Shown here piece after piece: positions 15,014-24,327 of a DNA stretch of 47,275 nucleotides. The position numbers and the translations under genes are program-made. The stretch's first letter is position 1, and each line of letters starts with the position of its first letter. Source of the stretch: Flammeovirgaceae bacterium UBA1842 (GTDB taxonomy: Bacteria > Bacteroidota > Bacteroidia > Cytophagales > Cyclobacteriaceae); contig DDIU01000009.1 in assembly GCA_002338655.1 (NCBI GenBank), positions 1 to 47,275 on the forward strand, written 5' to 3'. The notes under the pieces are model-generated. The model made no database searches. It saw only the letters and a program-made list of their open reading frames with translations, and was not told the DNA's origin.

Positions 15014-16234
15014 TTATTGGTTTTTAAGGATTTGATGGCCCATTTTATCACGTTTTGTCTCTAGATATTTATGGTTGTACTTATTGGGTGCAATCTCTAT
15101 GCCGATATTATCAACAATTTCAAGACCATATCCAATTAAACCCACGCGTTTTTTAGGGTTATTTGAGATCAATTTAATTTTTGATATTCCGAGGTCACGT
15201 AAAATTTGAGCCCCTACCCCATAGTCACGTTGATCCATGTCAAAACCTAATTTGATATTAGCTTCCACGGTATCCAGGCCATCTTCTTGGAGTTTATAGG
15301 CTTTTAATTTATTAACCAAACCAATGCCCCGGCCTTCCTGGTTCATATACAGTATCACACCTTTTCCTTCTTGTTGCACCATGTCCATAGCGGCATGCAA
15401 CTGGCTTCCACAGTCACATCGGCAGGAGCCAAAAATATCACCTGTAACACAGGAAGAATGTACCCTTACCATTATCGACTCATCAGGTTTCCATGACCCT
15501 TTTACTAAGGCCAAATGATTTTCACCTGTGTTGGTTTGTTTATAAACATGAAGTTTGAAATTTCCGTGCTCTGTTGGCATGTCCACCTCTTCTACTTCTT
15601 TTTCAATTAAGCTCTCCTTTTCAATACGGTATTTGATCAAGTCTTGAATCGACACCAGCTTCAAATCAAACTTCTTTGCTACATGAACAAGGTCTGGCAA
15701 TCTGGCCATGGAACCGTTTTCATTCATTATTTCCACTAAAACCCCAGCTTGCCTGAATCCTGCCAACCTTGCGAAATCAATAGCTGCCTCGGTGTGGCCT
15801 GCCCTGCGCAACACTCCGCCCGTTTTTGCCCTTAATGGGAATATGTGTCCGGGCTTGCCCAATTCTGCGGGATCGGTTTCTGGATCAACAAGTGCCTTAA
15901 TGGTTTTAAATCGGTCATGAGCGGAAATTCCCGTAGTACACCCATGACCAATAAGATCGACAGATACGGTGAAAGGCGTTTCAAAAGCAGCAGTATTACG
16001 GCCCACCATTAACTCAAGTCCGAGTTCCTCACACCTACTTTCCACTAATGGCACACAGATCAGCCCACGCCCATGTGTAGCCATGAAATTGACGATTTCT
16101 GGAGTAATACATTCAGCCGCACAAATGAAGTCACCCTCATTTTCACGATCTTCATCATCTACTACAATGATCACTTTGCCGTTCTTGATATCCTCAATGG
16201 CTTCTTCTATGGTATTGAGCTTAATTTCCTGCAT
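15014..16234 (-). CDS. ribBA: Bifunctional DHBP synthase / GTP cyclohydrolase II (RibBA)
   Basis: Two riboflavin-pathway enzymes in one chain of about 406 residues. The N-terminal half converts ribulose 5-phosphate to 3,4-dihydroxy-2-butanone 4-phosphate and shows DDEDRENEGDF. The C-terminal half opens the ring of GTP; its zinc cysteines lie in CVTGDIFGSCRCDCG, with GRGIGL following. The ATG at 16234 is preferred over an upstream TTG at 16258, because that TTG falls in a TATTTTTG promoter box. It is the first gene of a probable three-gene operon with the unknown secreted protein and surE. Confidence 0.96.
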   Translation of the reverse strand: MQEIKLNTIEEAIEDIKNGKVIIVVDDEDRENEGDFICAAECITPEIVNFMATHGRGLICVPLVESRCEELGLELMVGRNTAAFETPFTVSVDLIGHGCTTGISAHDRFKTIKALVDPETDPAELGKPGHIFPLRAKTGGVLRRAGHTEAAIDFARLAGFRQAGVLVEIMNENGSMARLPDLVHVAKKFDLKLVSIQDLIKYRIEKESLIEKEVEEVDMPTEHGNFKLHVYKQTNTGENHLALVKGSWKPDESIMVRVHSSCVTGDIFGSCRCDCGSQLHAAMDMVQQEGKGVILYMNQEGRGIGLVNKLKAYKLQEDGLDTVEANIKLGFDMDQRDYGVGAQILRDLGISKIKLISNNPKKRVGLIGYGLEIVDNIGIEIAPNKYNHKYLETKRDKMGHQILKNQ

Positions 16235-16254
16235 GGGTAAGTTTAAAATATTTT

Positions 16255-16263
16255 GCAAAAATA
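16255..16263 (-). promoter_or_regulatory. -7 box (TATTTTTG) upstream of ribBA
   Basis: On the minus strand TATTTTTGC matches the Bacteroidota -7 consensus TAnnTTTG and lies about 21 nt before the ribBA ATG. No clear TTG -33 element sits at the usual spacing. I saw no RFN riboswitch fold in the short leader. Confidence 0.4.
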
Positions 16264-16357
16264 CGGTTTTCGGTCACGATATAAAACCATGATGGCAAGT
16301 AAACAAAGTTAATGTGGAGGATGTTCGTTAGAGGGTAAATATTTATTATATGTTGGG

Positions 16358-16612
16358 CTATCGGCCCAACTTATCTTCCCAATCCCTACCCCGCTTTAGT
16401 TGACTGATCCTTTGTTGGGTACTATCATCTTTTAGTAGAGGGTGAATTTCGCCCTTTGAAGTAAAATGATAACAGTCACATAGCTCGCATTTGTAAATAT
16501 TTATTGGTCCCTGCCCAGCCGAATAATTATACCTCGCATGGTTTTCGATCAATGCGGCCTCAGCCATTTGCTGGGTCAGGTAGCATATCTTTCCAGATGA
16601 ACAGTCAATCAT
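16358..16612 (-). CDS. Small CxxC zinc-ribbon-like protein
   Basis: About 84 residues from the ATG at 16612; the longer reading begins with TTG. The core YKCELCDCYHFTSKG has a CxxC followed by a YHxTSK segment, as in small treble-clef-like proteins common in Bacteroidota and phages. Upstream, MIDCSSGKICYLTQQMAEAAL resembles a short helical cap. Metal binding is inferred and the function is unknown. It stands alone, upstream of and divergent from the acyltransferase gene. Confidence 0.7.
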   Translation of the reverse strand: MIDCSSGKICYLTQQMAEAALIENHARYNYSAGQGPINIYKCELCDCYHFTSKGEIHPLLKDDSTQQRISQLKRGRDWEDKLGR

Positions 16613-16769
16613 AATTATCGTTTCCTCAAAATACGCCAATTAGTAAGGAAATATAGTGCTTCAAATCATGGATTTATTTAAAGAGCTAACATGTGCATAA
16701 GACCATAAATTGCATTATACTTGGAAATTACAATTAGATCAGAACCTACATACGCCCCTTACCACGTTT

Positions 16770-17657
16770 ATGCCTCTTTTATATTACATTATTCTAATTC
16801 CAATTAGTTACTTGCCCAGTTGGTTACTTTACCGAATCTCCGACTTCCTATATTTCCTTCTCTACCAAATAATCGGTTATAGAAAAAAAGTAGTCAGAAG
16901 TAACATTCAAAATTCTTTTCCTAAACTCACAACAAAAGAAGTGATAGCAATTGAAAAAGTATTTTATGTTCATTTCTGTGACCTCATCGTAGAATCAGTA
17001 AAAGCATTTACGATTTCAGAATCTGAAATAAAAAAGCGCTTTACACAGCGTAACCCCGAGATCTTTAAAAAGTATTATGATGCCCATCAAGAGCTTACCT
17101 TGGTAGGCGGCCACTATGGCAATTGGGAGTTATATGCCATTAGTGTAGCCAATCAAATGCCACATCAACCCGTGGCTTTATTTACTCCACTTACCAATAA
17201 ATTTATGAGCGATAAAATAATGGCTAGTCGATCCAAATTCGGGCTTTGGTTGAAAAATTATGAGGAAGTGAAGGAACTGATAAACAGGGAACATGAACAG
17301 CCTTTGGCAATAATATTCGGAACGGATCAATGCCCTAAACTTTCTCAACGACCCTACTGGATGGAATTTCTTAATCAAGAAACAGGGGTACAATTTGGTG
17401 CAGAGAAGTTTGCAAGGGAAAATAATACACCTGTTATCTATGGGGCTATTCACCGCCTTAAACGTGGGCATTATGAAGTAGTTTATGAGTTGGTCTGTGA
17501 AAACCCCAATGACTTGCCCTTGGGTCAAATTACGGAGCTCCACACTAAATGCTTGGAAAGGGATATAATCAACGAGCCCGCATTTTGGCTTTGGTCGCAT
17601 AAGAGGTGGAAAAGAACCAAAAAGGATTTTGATGCCGAGTTAGCCAAAATCAATTAA
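16770..17657 (+). CDS. Lysophospholipid/lipid A acyltransferase (LpxL/HtrB family)
   Basis: About 295 residues from the ATG at 16770, which puts the membrane anchor MPLLYYIILIPISYLPSWLL at the N terminus; an earlier start adds a polar leader. The catalytic H-x4-E motif is GGHYGNWE, followed by RPYWMEFLNQETGVQFG, which matches the acyl-acceptor region of HtrB/MsbB proteins. It should add a secondary acyl chain to lipid A at the inner membrane, consistent with a Gram-negative host. Its end overlaps the convergent histidine-kinase gene by 4 nt. Confidence 0.88.
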   Translation: MPLLYYIILIPISYLPSWLLYRISDFLYFLLYQIIGYRKKVVRSNIQNSFPKLTTKEVIAIEKVFYVHFCDLIVESVKAFTISESEIKKRFTQRNPEIFKKYYDAHQELTLVGGHYGNWELYAISVANQMPHQPVALFTPLTNKFMSDKIMASRSKFGLWLKNYEEVKELINREHEQPLAIIFGTDQCPKLSQRPYWMEFLNQETGVQFGAEKFARENNTPVIYGAIHRLKRGHYEVVYELVCENPNDLPLGQITELHTKCLERDIINEPAFWLWSHKRWKRTKKDFDAELAKIN

Positions 17658-19615
17658 GACGAGGCTGGTAACCTGACGGTTATTGTAGTTCCCTTTTTTG
17701 GTGTACTTTCTATATCAAATTCACCTTTAGATCCACGGACAAATTCCTTGATCATATTTATCCCTAAACCACTCCCCTTTTCATTGGCAGTGCCATCAGT
17801 ACTTACAAAATGATTGGTGGATTTAAGTGCTGCTATTTTCGCTTTTGAAATACCTATGCCATTGTCATTTATTGAAAATTCAACAAACGCCTTATTCCGC
17901 TTTTTCTTTTGTGAAGCCCTAAAACTAATTGCTCCCCCATCTTCGGTAAACTTAATAGCGTTTGAAAGTAGGTTTCTCACAATTGTTGATAGCACATCAT
18001 GGTCTACATATACAAATATCTCTGATGAAACCTCATTGCTCACCTTTAGGTTTTTTTCCTGTATTTGATAATTAAAAAGTGTGATTGCCTGTTGGATACA
18101 TTCCAACAAATTTACTCTCATCGGCTTAAAAACAAAGCCTTCCTGTTGCGATATGGACCAAGCCAGCAGGTCATTCAATAGAATGGACACCGATTGGGAA
18201 GAAGTTTGTAAATAAGACATGATCTGATCGCGTTCTGCTGAATTAACCTTATTTAAGTCATTGGCCGATAGTAATTCAACAAGTATTTTGATGTTACCAA
18301 TTGGCCCTTTCAGATCGTGTGCCACAATACCGAACAATTTATCTTTAGCGGTGTTGGCTTTTTTAAGAAGCTTTCTATTGTTGTACAGTCTAATCGAAAG
18401 GTAAACTGCCACGGCTAAAAAAATAATCAATAATATTACAACCAGATTTTGCCACTTTATTATATCCTGCTTGAGTGCTAGATCTTTCTCTTTTATTTTA
18501 TTCTCGTTTGCTAAGAAATAATTTTCCTGATCCTTCTTATCAATTTCATATTTGGCCCTGATCTCTTCCAGTTGGTTAAACTTTGTGGCATTGAATAGTG
18601 AATCCTTTTCCTGCGTGTACAATTGGTGGTAAGTGAATGCTTTATTGAAGTTTTTTTGCCTGGCATAATTGTCGGCCATCAATGAATATACATGCTGTTT
18701 CTCTCGGGTTTCACCTATTTGATCCATCAAATCAATACTCTGACGGTAATAATCTTGCCCCTTTTTATATTTTTCAAGGAAGGTATATGTTTCCCCGATA
18801 CTATAGTAAAGAAAGATCAATCCAGAATTAAAATTAAACTCCTTTTCTATTTCAATCGCTTTGTCAAAGTAATTTAACGCTTTAACATACTCACCCATTT
18901 TACTATAGGCTTCTCCTATATTACCGTTGTTAATTCCAGCAGCCAGTTTGTTATTTGTTTTCTCATTAAGGTTCAACGCCTTTTTATAATAATCAATTGC
19001 TTTACCATAATCTTTGTCAAAAAAGTAGATTACACCTTTGTATTCATAGTTTTTTGCTATGTTGACTGTGTCTTTCGTGGCTATGGCAATGTTCAGCATA
19101 TCATCATAGATTCTGGCAGCATCGGTAGTATTCCCAACGCTTGTATAGATTTCAGCCAACACATTGGAAGCTTCAATAATGGATGAAGTATCATTTAGTT
19201 GTGTAAATATTTCAATGCTATTTATTATAGTGGAGATGGATTTGACATTTTCACCATATCGCCAGTAGATGTCTGCTAGCCCCTTTAAGGACTTGGCTTT
19301 TTCCTTTTCCAACCCCAGTTCGTTGGAAAGCCTCAGCGAAGTATTATATTGCCTATAAGCCTCATCCAATTCACCAAGCTGGAAATTCAGTTGAGCTATC
19401 TTAATACCAATTGTTATTATTTTAGCCCCTTCATTCTCGTCATTGGCCATAGATAAAGCCAACTCATAATTCATCAATGCACAATCATTGTCTAAAACCA
19501 TTAAACATGAATCGGCCCTTTGTTCAAACAATCCAATATCCTGTTTCACATTACGTGCAAACGTGAAGTGAACACAATTGCATAAAATGATAAAAGATAA
19601 TAAAGTGTTATTCAT
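17654..19615 (-). CDS. TPR-repeat sensor histidine kinase
   Basis: Protein of 653 residues. A signal peptide leads into a periplasmic block of about seven TPR repeats (roughly 30-340), such as KALNYFDKAIEIEK. A helical stalk and a transmembrane segment near 398-418 (LVVILLIIFLAVAVYLSIRL) follow. The cytoplasmic part has a HisKA H-box with His433 in VAHDLKGPIGN and a HATPase domain with NAIKFTEDGG, NDNGIGIS and GSGLGINM. The input is probably protein contact through the TPRs. No response-regulator gene is adjacent, so it is an orphan kinase; the receiver protein at 26.5 kb is one candidate partner. Confidence 0.93.
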   Translation of the reverse strand: MNNTLLSFIILCNCVHFTFARNVKQDIGLFEQRADSCLMVLDNDCALMNYELALSMANDENEGAKIITIGIKIAQLNFQLGELDEAYRQYNTSLRLSNELGLEKEKAKSLKGLADIYWRYGENVKSISTIINSIEIFTQLNDTSSIIEASNVLAEIYTSVGNTTDAARIYDDMLNIAIATKDTVNIAKNYEYKGVIYFFDKDYGKAIDYYKKALNLNEKTNNKLAAGINNGNIGEAYSKMGEYVKALNYFDKAIEIEKEFNFNSGLIFLYYSIGETYTFLEKYKKGQDYYRQSIDLMDQIGETREKQHVYSLMADNYARQKNFNKAFTYHQLYTQEKDSLFNATKFNQLEEIRAKYEIDKKDQENYFLANENKIKEKDLALKQDIIKWQNLVVILLIIFLAVAVYLSIRLYNNRKLLKKANTAKDKLFGIVAHDLKGPIGNIKILVELLSANDLNKVNSAERDQIMSYLQTSSQSVSILLNDLLAWSISQQEGFVFKPMRVNLLECIQQAITLFNYQIQEKNLKVSNEVSSEIFVYVDHDVLSTIVRNLLSNAIKFTEDGGAISFRASQKKKRNKAFVEFSINDNGIGISKAKIAALKSTNHFVSTDGTANEKGSGLGINMIKEFVRGSKGEFDIESTPKKGTTITVRLPASS

Positions 19616-19718
19616 GAATAATTGAAAATAACTGTTTGAGTTAAAATGTTTTTATATCAAATTAAAGGTTTCTATCCTTACATCAATTCAAAATAAATAC
19701 TACGATACCACCTTTTAA

Positions 19719-20299
19719 ATGAAAATAAAAGTATTCCGTGAAGAAGATTACAAAACCATCAGCTGGTCAGGTGGAACCACTACAGAATTATTCATCTATC
19801 CCTTGGATTCTTCCTTTAGTAGCCGAATTTTTAAATTCAGGTTGAGTACCGCTAAAGTCGAAATCGAAAACTCGAAATTTACTCCCCTTCAAGGGATTTC
19901 CAGAAAACTTATGGTTTTAGACGGTCAAATAGAATTGATCCATGAGCATCACCACACCTCACAATTGAGCAAATTCGATATAGATGAATTTGAAGGGGCA
20001 TGGGACACTCAGTGTAAGGGAACTTGCGAAGACTTTAATTTAATGACTCAGGGTCTTACGAAAGGCAATATCGATGCTCTCACCATTGAAAATGGTCAGG
20101 TTGGCCATCATAACATTAAAGATAATATCGATTGGCTTTTTGTTTATGCCTATACTGGTAAAATAAGTTGTACTATAGAAGCCAGCCCTACGTTCTAAGC
20201 AAAGGTGACTTAATGATGATCAATCCCGTTTCAATATCCAATTTAACATTTAACAGCCTCTTGAAAAGTGAATTAATCTTGGTTGAAATAACCCTTTAG
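19719..20299 (+). pseudogene. HutD/Ves-family protein, frameshifted near the 3' end
   Basis: The first frame (19719-20198) encodes 159 residues of a HutD-like cupin, opening with ISWSGGTTTELFIYP and RLSTAKVE. It stops abruptly. Reading on in the neighbouring frame from 20195 gives LSKGDLMMINPVSISN and then LILVEITL before a stop at 20297-20299. This matches the expected cupin C terminus and restores a normal length of about 190 residues. A single base therefore appears lost around 20190-20198. No slippery heptamer is visible, so a mutation or a sequencing error is more likely than programmed frameshifting. No histidine-utilisation genes are nearby. Confidence 0.75.
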
Positions 20300-20401
20300 G
20301 AAGTTCTTTTATTGCCTTAATATCCATTTCTTTCTTTGTTTAAAGTTTATTTCCGTCACCAACCTTCCTTTTAAAAAATACCAACGTACGGGCTAACAAC
20401 C

Positions 20402-20430
20402 GTGGTGAAAGAATAAATGAAATTCACCAC
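20402..20430 (+). promoter_or_regulatory. Hairpin before the PAP2 gene (terminator or attenuator)
   Basis: GTGGTGAA and TTCACCAC form a perfect 8-bp stem with a 13-nt loop, followed by ACTTTTTG. It lies 11 nt before the PAP2 ATG, so it could end hutD transcription or tune entry into the operon. The T-run is short. Confidence 0.4.
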
Positions 20431-20441
20431 ACTTTTTGCCT

Positions 20442-21422
20442 ATGCGCTATTCTGTATTAAGCCTTACGCTTTTATTGTGCCCTATAGGTAAGACCTTGTG
20501 CCAAAATGAAACGAATTATACTGATTACTCCACAAAAAATGGGGAAACTTATCGCTATGAGCGCCCAAAATTTTTTGGCTTCTTATTAAAAGTACCTAAA
20601 ACAATTGGTATTGGCGTGACACGTCCATTTAAATCTGATAATTTATGGAAAACAGGTGCCATGATTGGTAGCACTACATTATTAGTGGCCGTTGATCAGC
20701 CACTAATTGATGGTGCTCAGCAGTTTGGAAGATATATCAATTTATCTACCAATAGAGATATAAAAACCCTACATGAATTTAAAATTTTCGGACAAAGTGC
20801 ACCTATTGAAGTGCCAGCAACCTTTAGTTCAGGGATATATTATATTGGTGAAGGCTGGCCATCAATTGCTACGATGCTTGTGTTTTATACCGTTGGTAAG
20901 ATTAAGAAAGACTATAGATCGCTTCAAACAGCAAGTCAATTGGCGCAGACTATGATTAGCGTAGGGATCCTTTCACAATTAATTAAACATATCTCTGGTA
21001 GAGAATCCCCTTTTGTTTCTACTCGTGATGGTGGTGAATGGAGACCATTAACATCACCTTCTGACTATGCTGAAAATGTGCCCAGATATGATGCATTTCC
21101 ATCTGGTCACTTCGCTACTTTGGTAGGCACTTTTACTGTGCTTCAATTAAATTATCCTGACTCCCAATTAATAAAGCCTTTAGCTGTCGTTTTATTAGGG
21201 GTGGTTGGCTACCAAATGATGAATAATGGTGTACACTGGTTTAGTGATTATCCATTGGCATTCGCCATTGGCTATGGCATGGGCAAATTAGCGGTTGATG
21301 ATGGAAGAAAAAATATCAGTGCATCAGATTCTATGAGAAAAGGAACAAAAAATTGGAAATTTGCACCTAAGTATCTTGGGAACGGCATTGGTGCGATGAG
21401 TTTAACTTATCATATTAACTAA
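20442..21422 (+). CDS. PAP2-family phosphatase (lipid phosphatase type)
   Basis: About 326 residues from the ATG at 20442; a TTG two codons upstream is the other possible start. A signal-like N terminus (LSLTLLLCPIGKTLCQ) precedes membrane helices. The three PAP2 motifs are visible as KHISGRESP, FPSGHFAT and NGVHWFSDYPLA. The expected reaction is dephosphorylation of phosphatidic acid or an isoprenyl pyrophosphate on the periplasmic side. Its stop overlaps the diacylglycerol-kinase start (TAATG), so the two are translationally coupled. Confidence 0.9.
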   Translation: MRYSVLSLTLLLCPIGKTLCQNETNYTDYSTKNGETYRYERPKFFGFLLKVPKTIGIGVTRPFKSDNLWKTGAMIGSTTLLVAVDQPLIDGAQQFGRYINLSTNRDIKTLHEFKIFGQSAPIEVPATFSSGIYYIGEGWPSIATMLVFYTVGKIKKDYRSLQTASQLAQTMISVGILSQLIKHISGRESPFVSTRDGGEWRPLTSPSDYAENVPRYDAFPSGHFATLVGTFTVLQLNYPDSQLIKPLAVVLLGVVGYQMMNNGVHWFSDYPLAFAIGYGMGKLAVDDGRKNISASDSMRKGTKNWKFAPKYLGNGIGAMSLTYHIN

Positions 21423-22339
21423 TGCTTCAGAAACAAATACATATGGCTATATCCTATGAAAATGAAGCAATGAATTTTAAGATAGACGATATCATCTTTA
21501 TTATCAATCCAAATTCGGGCAGACAGGATTCATATAAAATTATTGACTCCTTACTCCAAATTGATGCCAACTCCCATTATTTTATAAGCAATACCATCAA
21601 AGAGTTTGATCTTTTTTTCAGCTCCAACATTGATAAATACAAAGTGGTAGTAATCTGTGGTGGGGACGGCACATTGAACAATGCCCTAAAATTCGTTGCA
21701 AAAAACAGTCAACTGGTTCTTGCCATGTTGCCCAACGGTTCGGGTGATGGGTTTGCAACAGAAATGGGATTCGGAAAAGATATTCCCACCTTAATAGAGC
21801 AGATACGAATTGGGGACACAGAGGCTGTTGATTTGATAGAGGTAAATGACGGGTACAGTTGCAATATGATTGGTATAGGGCTTGACAGCCACATAGCAGC
21901 AGCATTTGAGGGGAGCAATGCCAGAGGTCTTAAATCGTATATCTATTTCACTATCAAATCACTGATTAAATATAAACCCATACAAGCTACCATACAGGTA
22001 AACGGCACTACATTCAAGGGCTTATATCAAATGATAAACATTGCGAATACACGCCAGTATGGAAACAATGCATTTATTGCTCCCAATGCAAAATATAATG
22101 ACGGCTGGTTGGAATTGGTATTGGTCAAACCACTACCTATTTATTTAATGCCTGGCTTTATTTTTAAACTGTTCAGTGGGAAACTAAAACCCTCAAAATA
22201 CATTCAATTTATAAAGGCCAAGGAGCTCACCGTTAAGTCGAACTCTGAAAATTATCATTTAGATGGTGAGTATAGGCGCATGCCAGAAGAACTTAATATT
22301 TCCATAAGTCAACAATTTAAAATTATTAAAGTAAAATAA
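21422..22339 (+). CDS. Diacylglycerol kinase family lipid kinase
   Basis: DAGK-catalytic-domain protein of 305 residues (DgkB/YegS type). It has the nucleotide motif GGDGTLN (80-86), NPNSGR (29-34) and GSGDGFA (106-112), where GTxN(D) is more usual. It should phosphorylate diacylglycerol to phosphatidic acid on the inner leaflet. It shares one base with the PAP2 gene and ends 2 nt before the LtaS-like gene. In Firmicutes DgkB recycles the diacylglycerol released by LtaS, which fits this order of genes. Confidence 0.93.
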   Translation: MLQKQIHMAISYENEAMNFKIDDIIFIINPNSGRQDSYKIIDSLLQIDANSHYFISNTIKEFDLFFSSNIDKYKVVVICGGDGTLNNALKFVAKNSQLVLAMLPNGSGDGFATEMGFGKDIPTLIEQIRIGDTEAVDLIEVNDGYSCNMIGIGLDSHIAAAFEGSNARGLKSYIYFTIKSLIKYKPIQATIQVNGTTFKGLYQMINIANTRQYGNNAFIAPNAKYNDGWLELVLVKPLPIYLMPGFIFKLFSGKLKPSKYIQFIKAKELTVKSNSENYHLDGEYRRMPEELNISISQQFKIIKVK

Positions 22340-22341
22340 CC

Positions 22342-24327
22342 ATGATTATTCCAAAGCGATTTAGCTTATTGAAAGCGATAATCTTACAGTTTTTAGTCAT
22401 TTCAACAATAGTGAGGCTGTCATTAATTATATGGTCATTCAATGAAATCAATAGTACCATTTTAAATTTAATAAGGACTTTGGTTACAGGCGTATTCTTT
22501 GACATTGGTGTCATCTCTTACTTTGTCATTTTATTTGTAATTTATTTGCTTGTACTGCCTAACAGATGGGTGGGTAGTTTTTTCGATAAAGTATTTTGCT
22601 ATTTTTTCTATTTTATTACTACGCTGATCTGCATGCTCTCCTTTTTTGCAGAATTCACCTTTTGGCAAGAGTTCAAAACCCGTTTTAATTTTATTGCTGT
22701 TGATTATTTGATATATACCTATGAGGTAGTGGAAAACATCAATGAATCCTACCCTATACCAATGCTGCTTAGCATTATGTTTTCTATTGTATTGCTACTC
22801 TTCTTTATATTGAGATATCTAAAGGTGTTCTCCAATGCATTTGATGATAGTATCAATCTCAAACAAAAACTGATATTGGCCTCATTACTCTTTGTTCCTG
22901 TTTTTTATACAGCATTCATTAAAAACAATGGAGCAGAATGGTCTAAAAACTCTTATGAAAATGAGCTGTCAAAGGCAGGGATCTATTCCATTTTTGCTGC
23001 CTTTAGAAACAATGAATTAAGCTATAATGACTTTTACATTACGCAAAATTTAAATCAGTCTTTTAAGATATTAAATGAGAATTTGAAATCTAAGAATGAC
23101 ACATTAGCCTCTTCTGAAAAGTACGACATAAGTAGAACCATAAAAAGCAATGGCCCAGCCATAAACCCTAATGTGATATTTATATGCATTGAAAGTTTAA
23201 GTGCTGATTTTCTGGGTCATTTTGGGAACACAAAAAACATAACTCCAACATTGGACTCCTTGCTGGACCACAGCATTTATTTCGATCACCTGTATGCTAC
23301 AGGAACAAGAACTGTTCGCGGAATGGAGGCCATTACTTTATCGGTTCCGCCCTCTCCCGGACGAAGTATTGTAAAACGGATTGACGACAAGGATTTGCAT
23401 AACATAGGGGATGTATTTAAATCCAGGGGCTACAGCCGCACATTTTTCTATGGTGGCGATGGTTACTTTGATAATATGAATGACTTTTTTGGCGGCAATG
23501 GATTCGACATTGTTGACCGTGGACGTGGTTATTTGTTTGGGGATTCCTTCACTGCCAAACGAAGTAATATTGAAGATAATGAAGTGACTTTTGAAAATGC
23601 CTGGGGCGTTTGTGATGCTGACATTTATAACCGTGTGATAAAAGAAGCAGACAAAAGCTACGCAAGTGCTACGCCATTCTTCAATTTTATAATGACCACC
23701 TCAAACCATAGGCCTTTTACTTATCCTGATGGTAAAATTGATATCCCATCTGGTGCCAGTCGGGAAGGTGCGGTAAAGTATACTGACTTCGCCATTAAGG
23801 AATTCCTTAAAAAGGCCCAAACCAAACCCTGGTTTAAAAACACAGTATTTATGATTATGGCCGACCATTGTGCCAGTAGCGCAGGTAAATGGGAGCTCAA
23901 CGTAAGTAAATACAATATACCTGCCTTGATTTTTAACCTACCGGGTCAACCTTCAAAGGCCATTGACACACAATGTTCCCAGATCGACATTTTCCCAACC
24001 CTATTTGGATATCTTAATTGGTCGTACAGGTCTTATTTTTATGGTAAGGATGTCAATGCTTTTAGGGAAAATGATGCCCGTGCGTTTATAGGTAACTACA
24101 GAAAGCTAGGCTTATTAAAAGGCGATCAATTGAGTGTTCTAAGCGATCAAAAAAAGGTCAGCTTTTACCATTGGGACCGAAATACAAACACCCTACTTCC
24201 AGAACCAGTAAATAGCGAAAGTTATAAGGAAGTGGTGTCTTACTATCAGACCAATGATTTCCTTTACAATAATGGATTTATGAAAGAAACGAGGCCTTTA
24301 ACCAGCAGCCTTTCTTTTACCAAATAG
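22342..24327 (+). CDS. LtaS/MdoB-like sulfatase-fold phosphoglycerol transferase
   Basis: Protein of 661 residues. Five predicted membrane helices fill about 10-200, then an extracytoplasmic sulfatase-fold domain runs from about 270. Metal and catalytic residues are seen in CIESLSADFLGHFG (Glu284), the probable nucleophile Thr324 in GTRTVRGME, and MADHCAS near 510. The family moves sn-glycerol 1-phosphate from phosphatidylglycerol to a polymer or glycan and releases diacylglycerol. In a Gram-negative cell the acceptor would be a glycan or membrane oligosaccharide (inference). Third gene of a tight operon; its 3' end overlaps the convergent floA by 30 bp. Confidence 0.92.
   Translation: MIIPKRFSLLKAIILQFLVISTIVRLSLIIWSFNEINSTILNLIRTLVTGVFFDIGVISYFVILFVIYLLVLPNRWVGSFFDKVFCYFFYFITTLICMLSFFAEFTFWQEFKTRFNFIAVDYLIYTYEVVENINESYPIPMLLSIMFSIVLLLFFILRYLKVFSNAFDDSINLKQKLILASLLFVPVFYTAFIKNNGAEWSKNSYENELSKAGIYSIFAAFRNNELSYNDFYITQNLNQSFKILNENLKSKNDTLASSEKYDISRTIKSNGPAINPNVIFICIESLSADFLGHFGNTKNITPTLDSLLDHSIYFDHLYATGTRTVRGMEAITLSVPPSPGRSIVKRIDDKDLHNIGDVFKSRGYSRTFFYGGDGYFDNMNDFFGGNGFDIVDRGRGYLFGDSFTAKRSNIEDNEVTFENAWGVCDADIYNRVIKEADKSYASATPFFNFIMTTSNHRPFTYPDGKIDIPSGASREGAVKYTDFAIKEFLKKAQTKPWFKNTVFMIMADHCASSAGKWELNVSKYNIPALIFNLPGQPSKAIDTQCSQIDIFPTLFGYLNWSYRSYFYGKDVNAFRENDARAFIGNYRKLGLLKGDQLSVLSDQKKVSFYHWDRNTNTLLPEPVNSESYKEVVSYYQTNDFLYNNGFMKETRPLTSSLSFTK

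Noticed and set aside
15014..16300. FMN (RFN) riboswitch before ribBA
   Set aside because: The leader between the -7 box and the ATG is only about 20 nt and lacks the conserved RFN elements.
20190..20299. Programmed -1 frameshift in the hutD-like gene
   Set aside because: No X-XXY-YYZ slippery heptamer or downstream pseudoknot is visible at the junction; a lost base explains it more simply.
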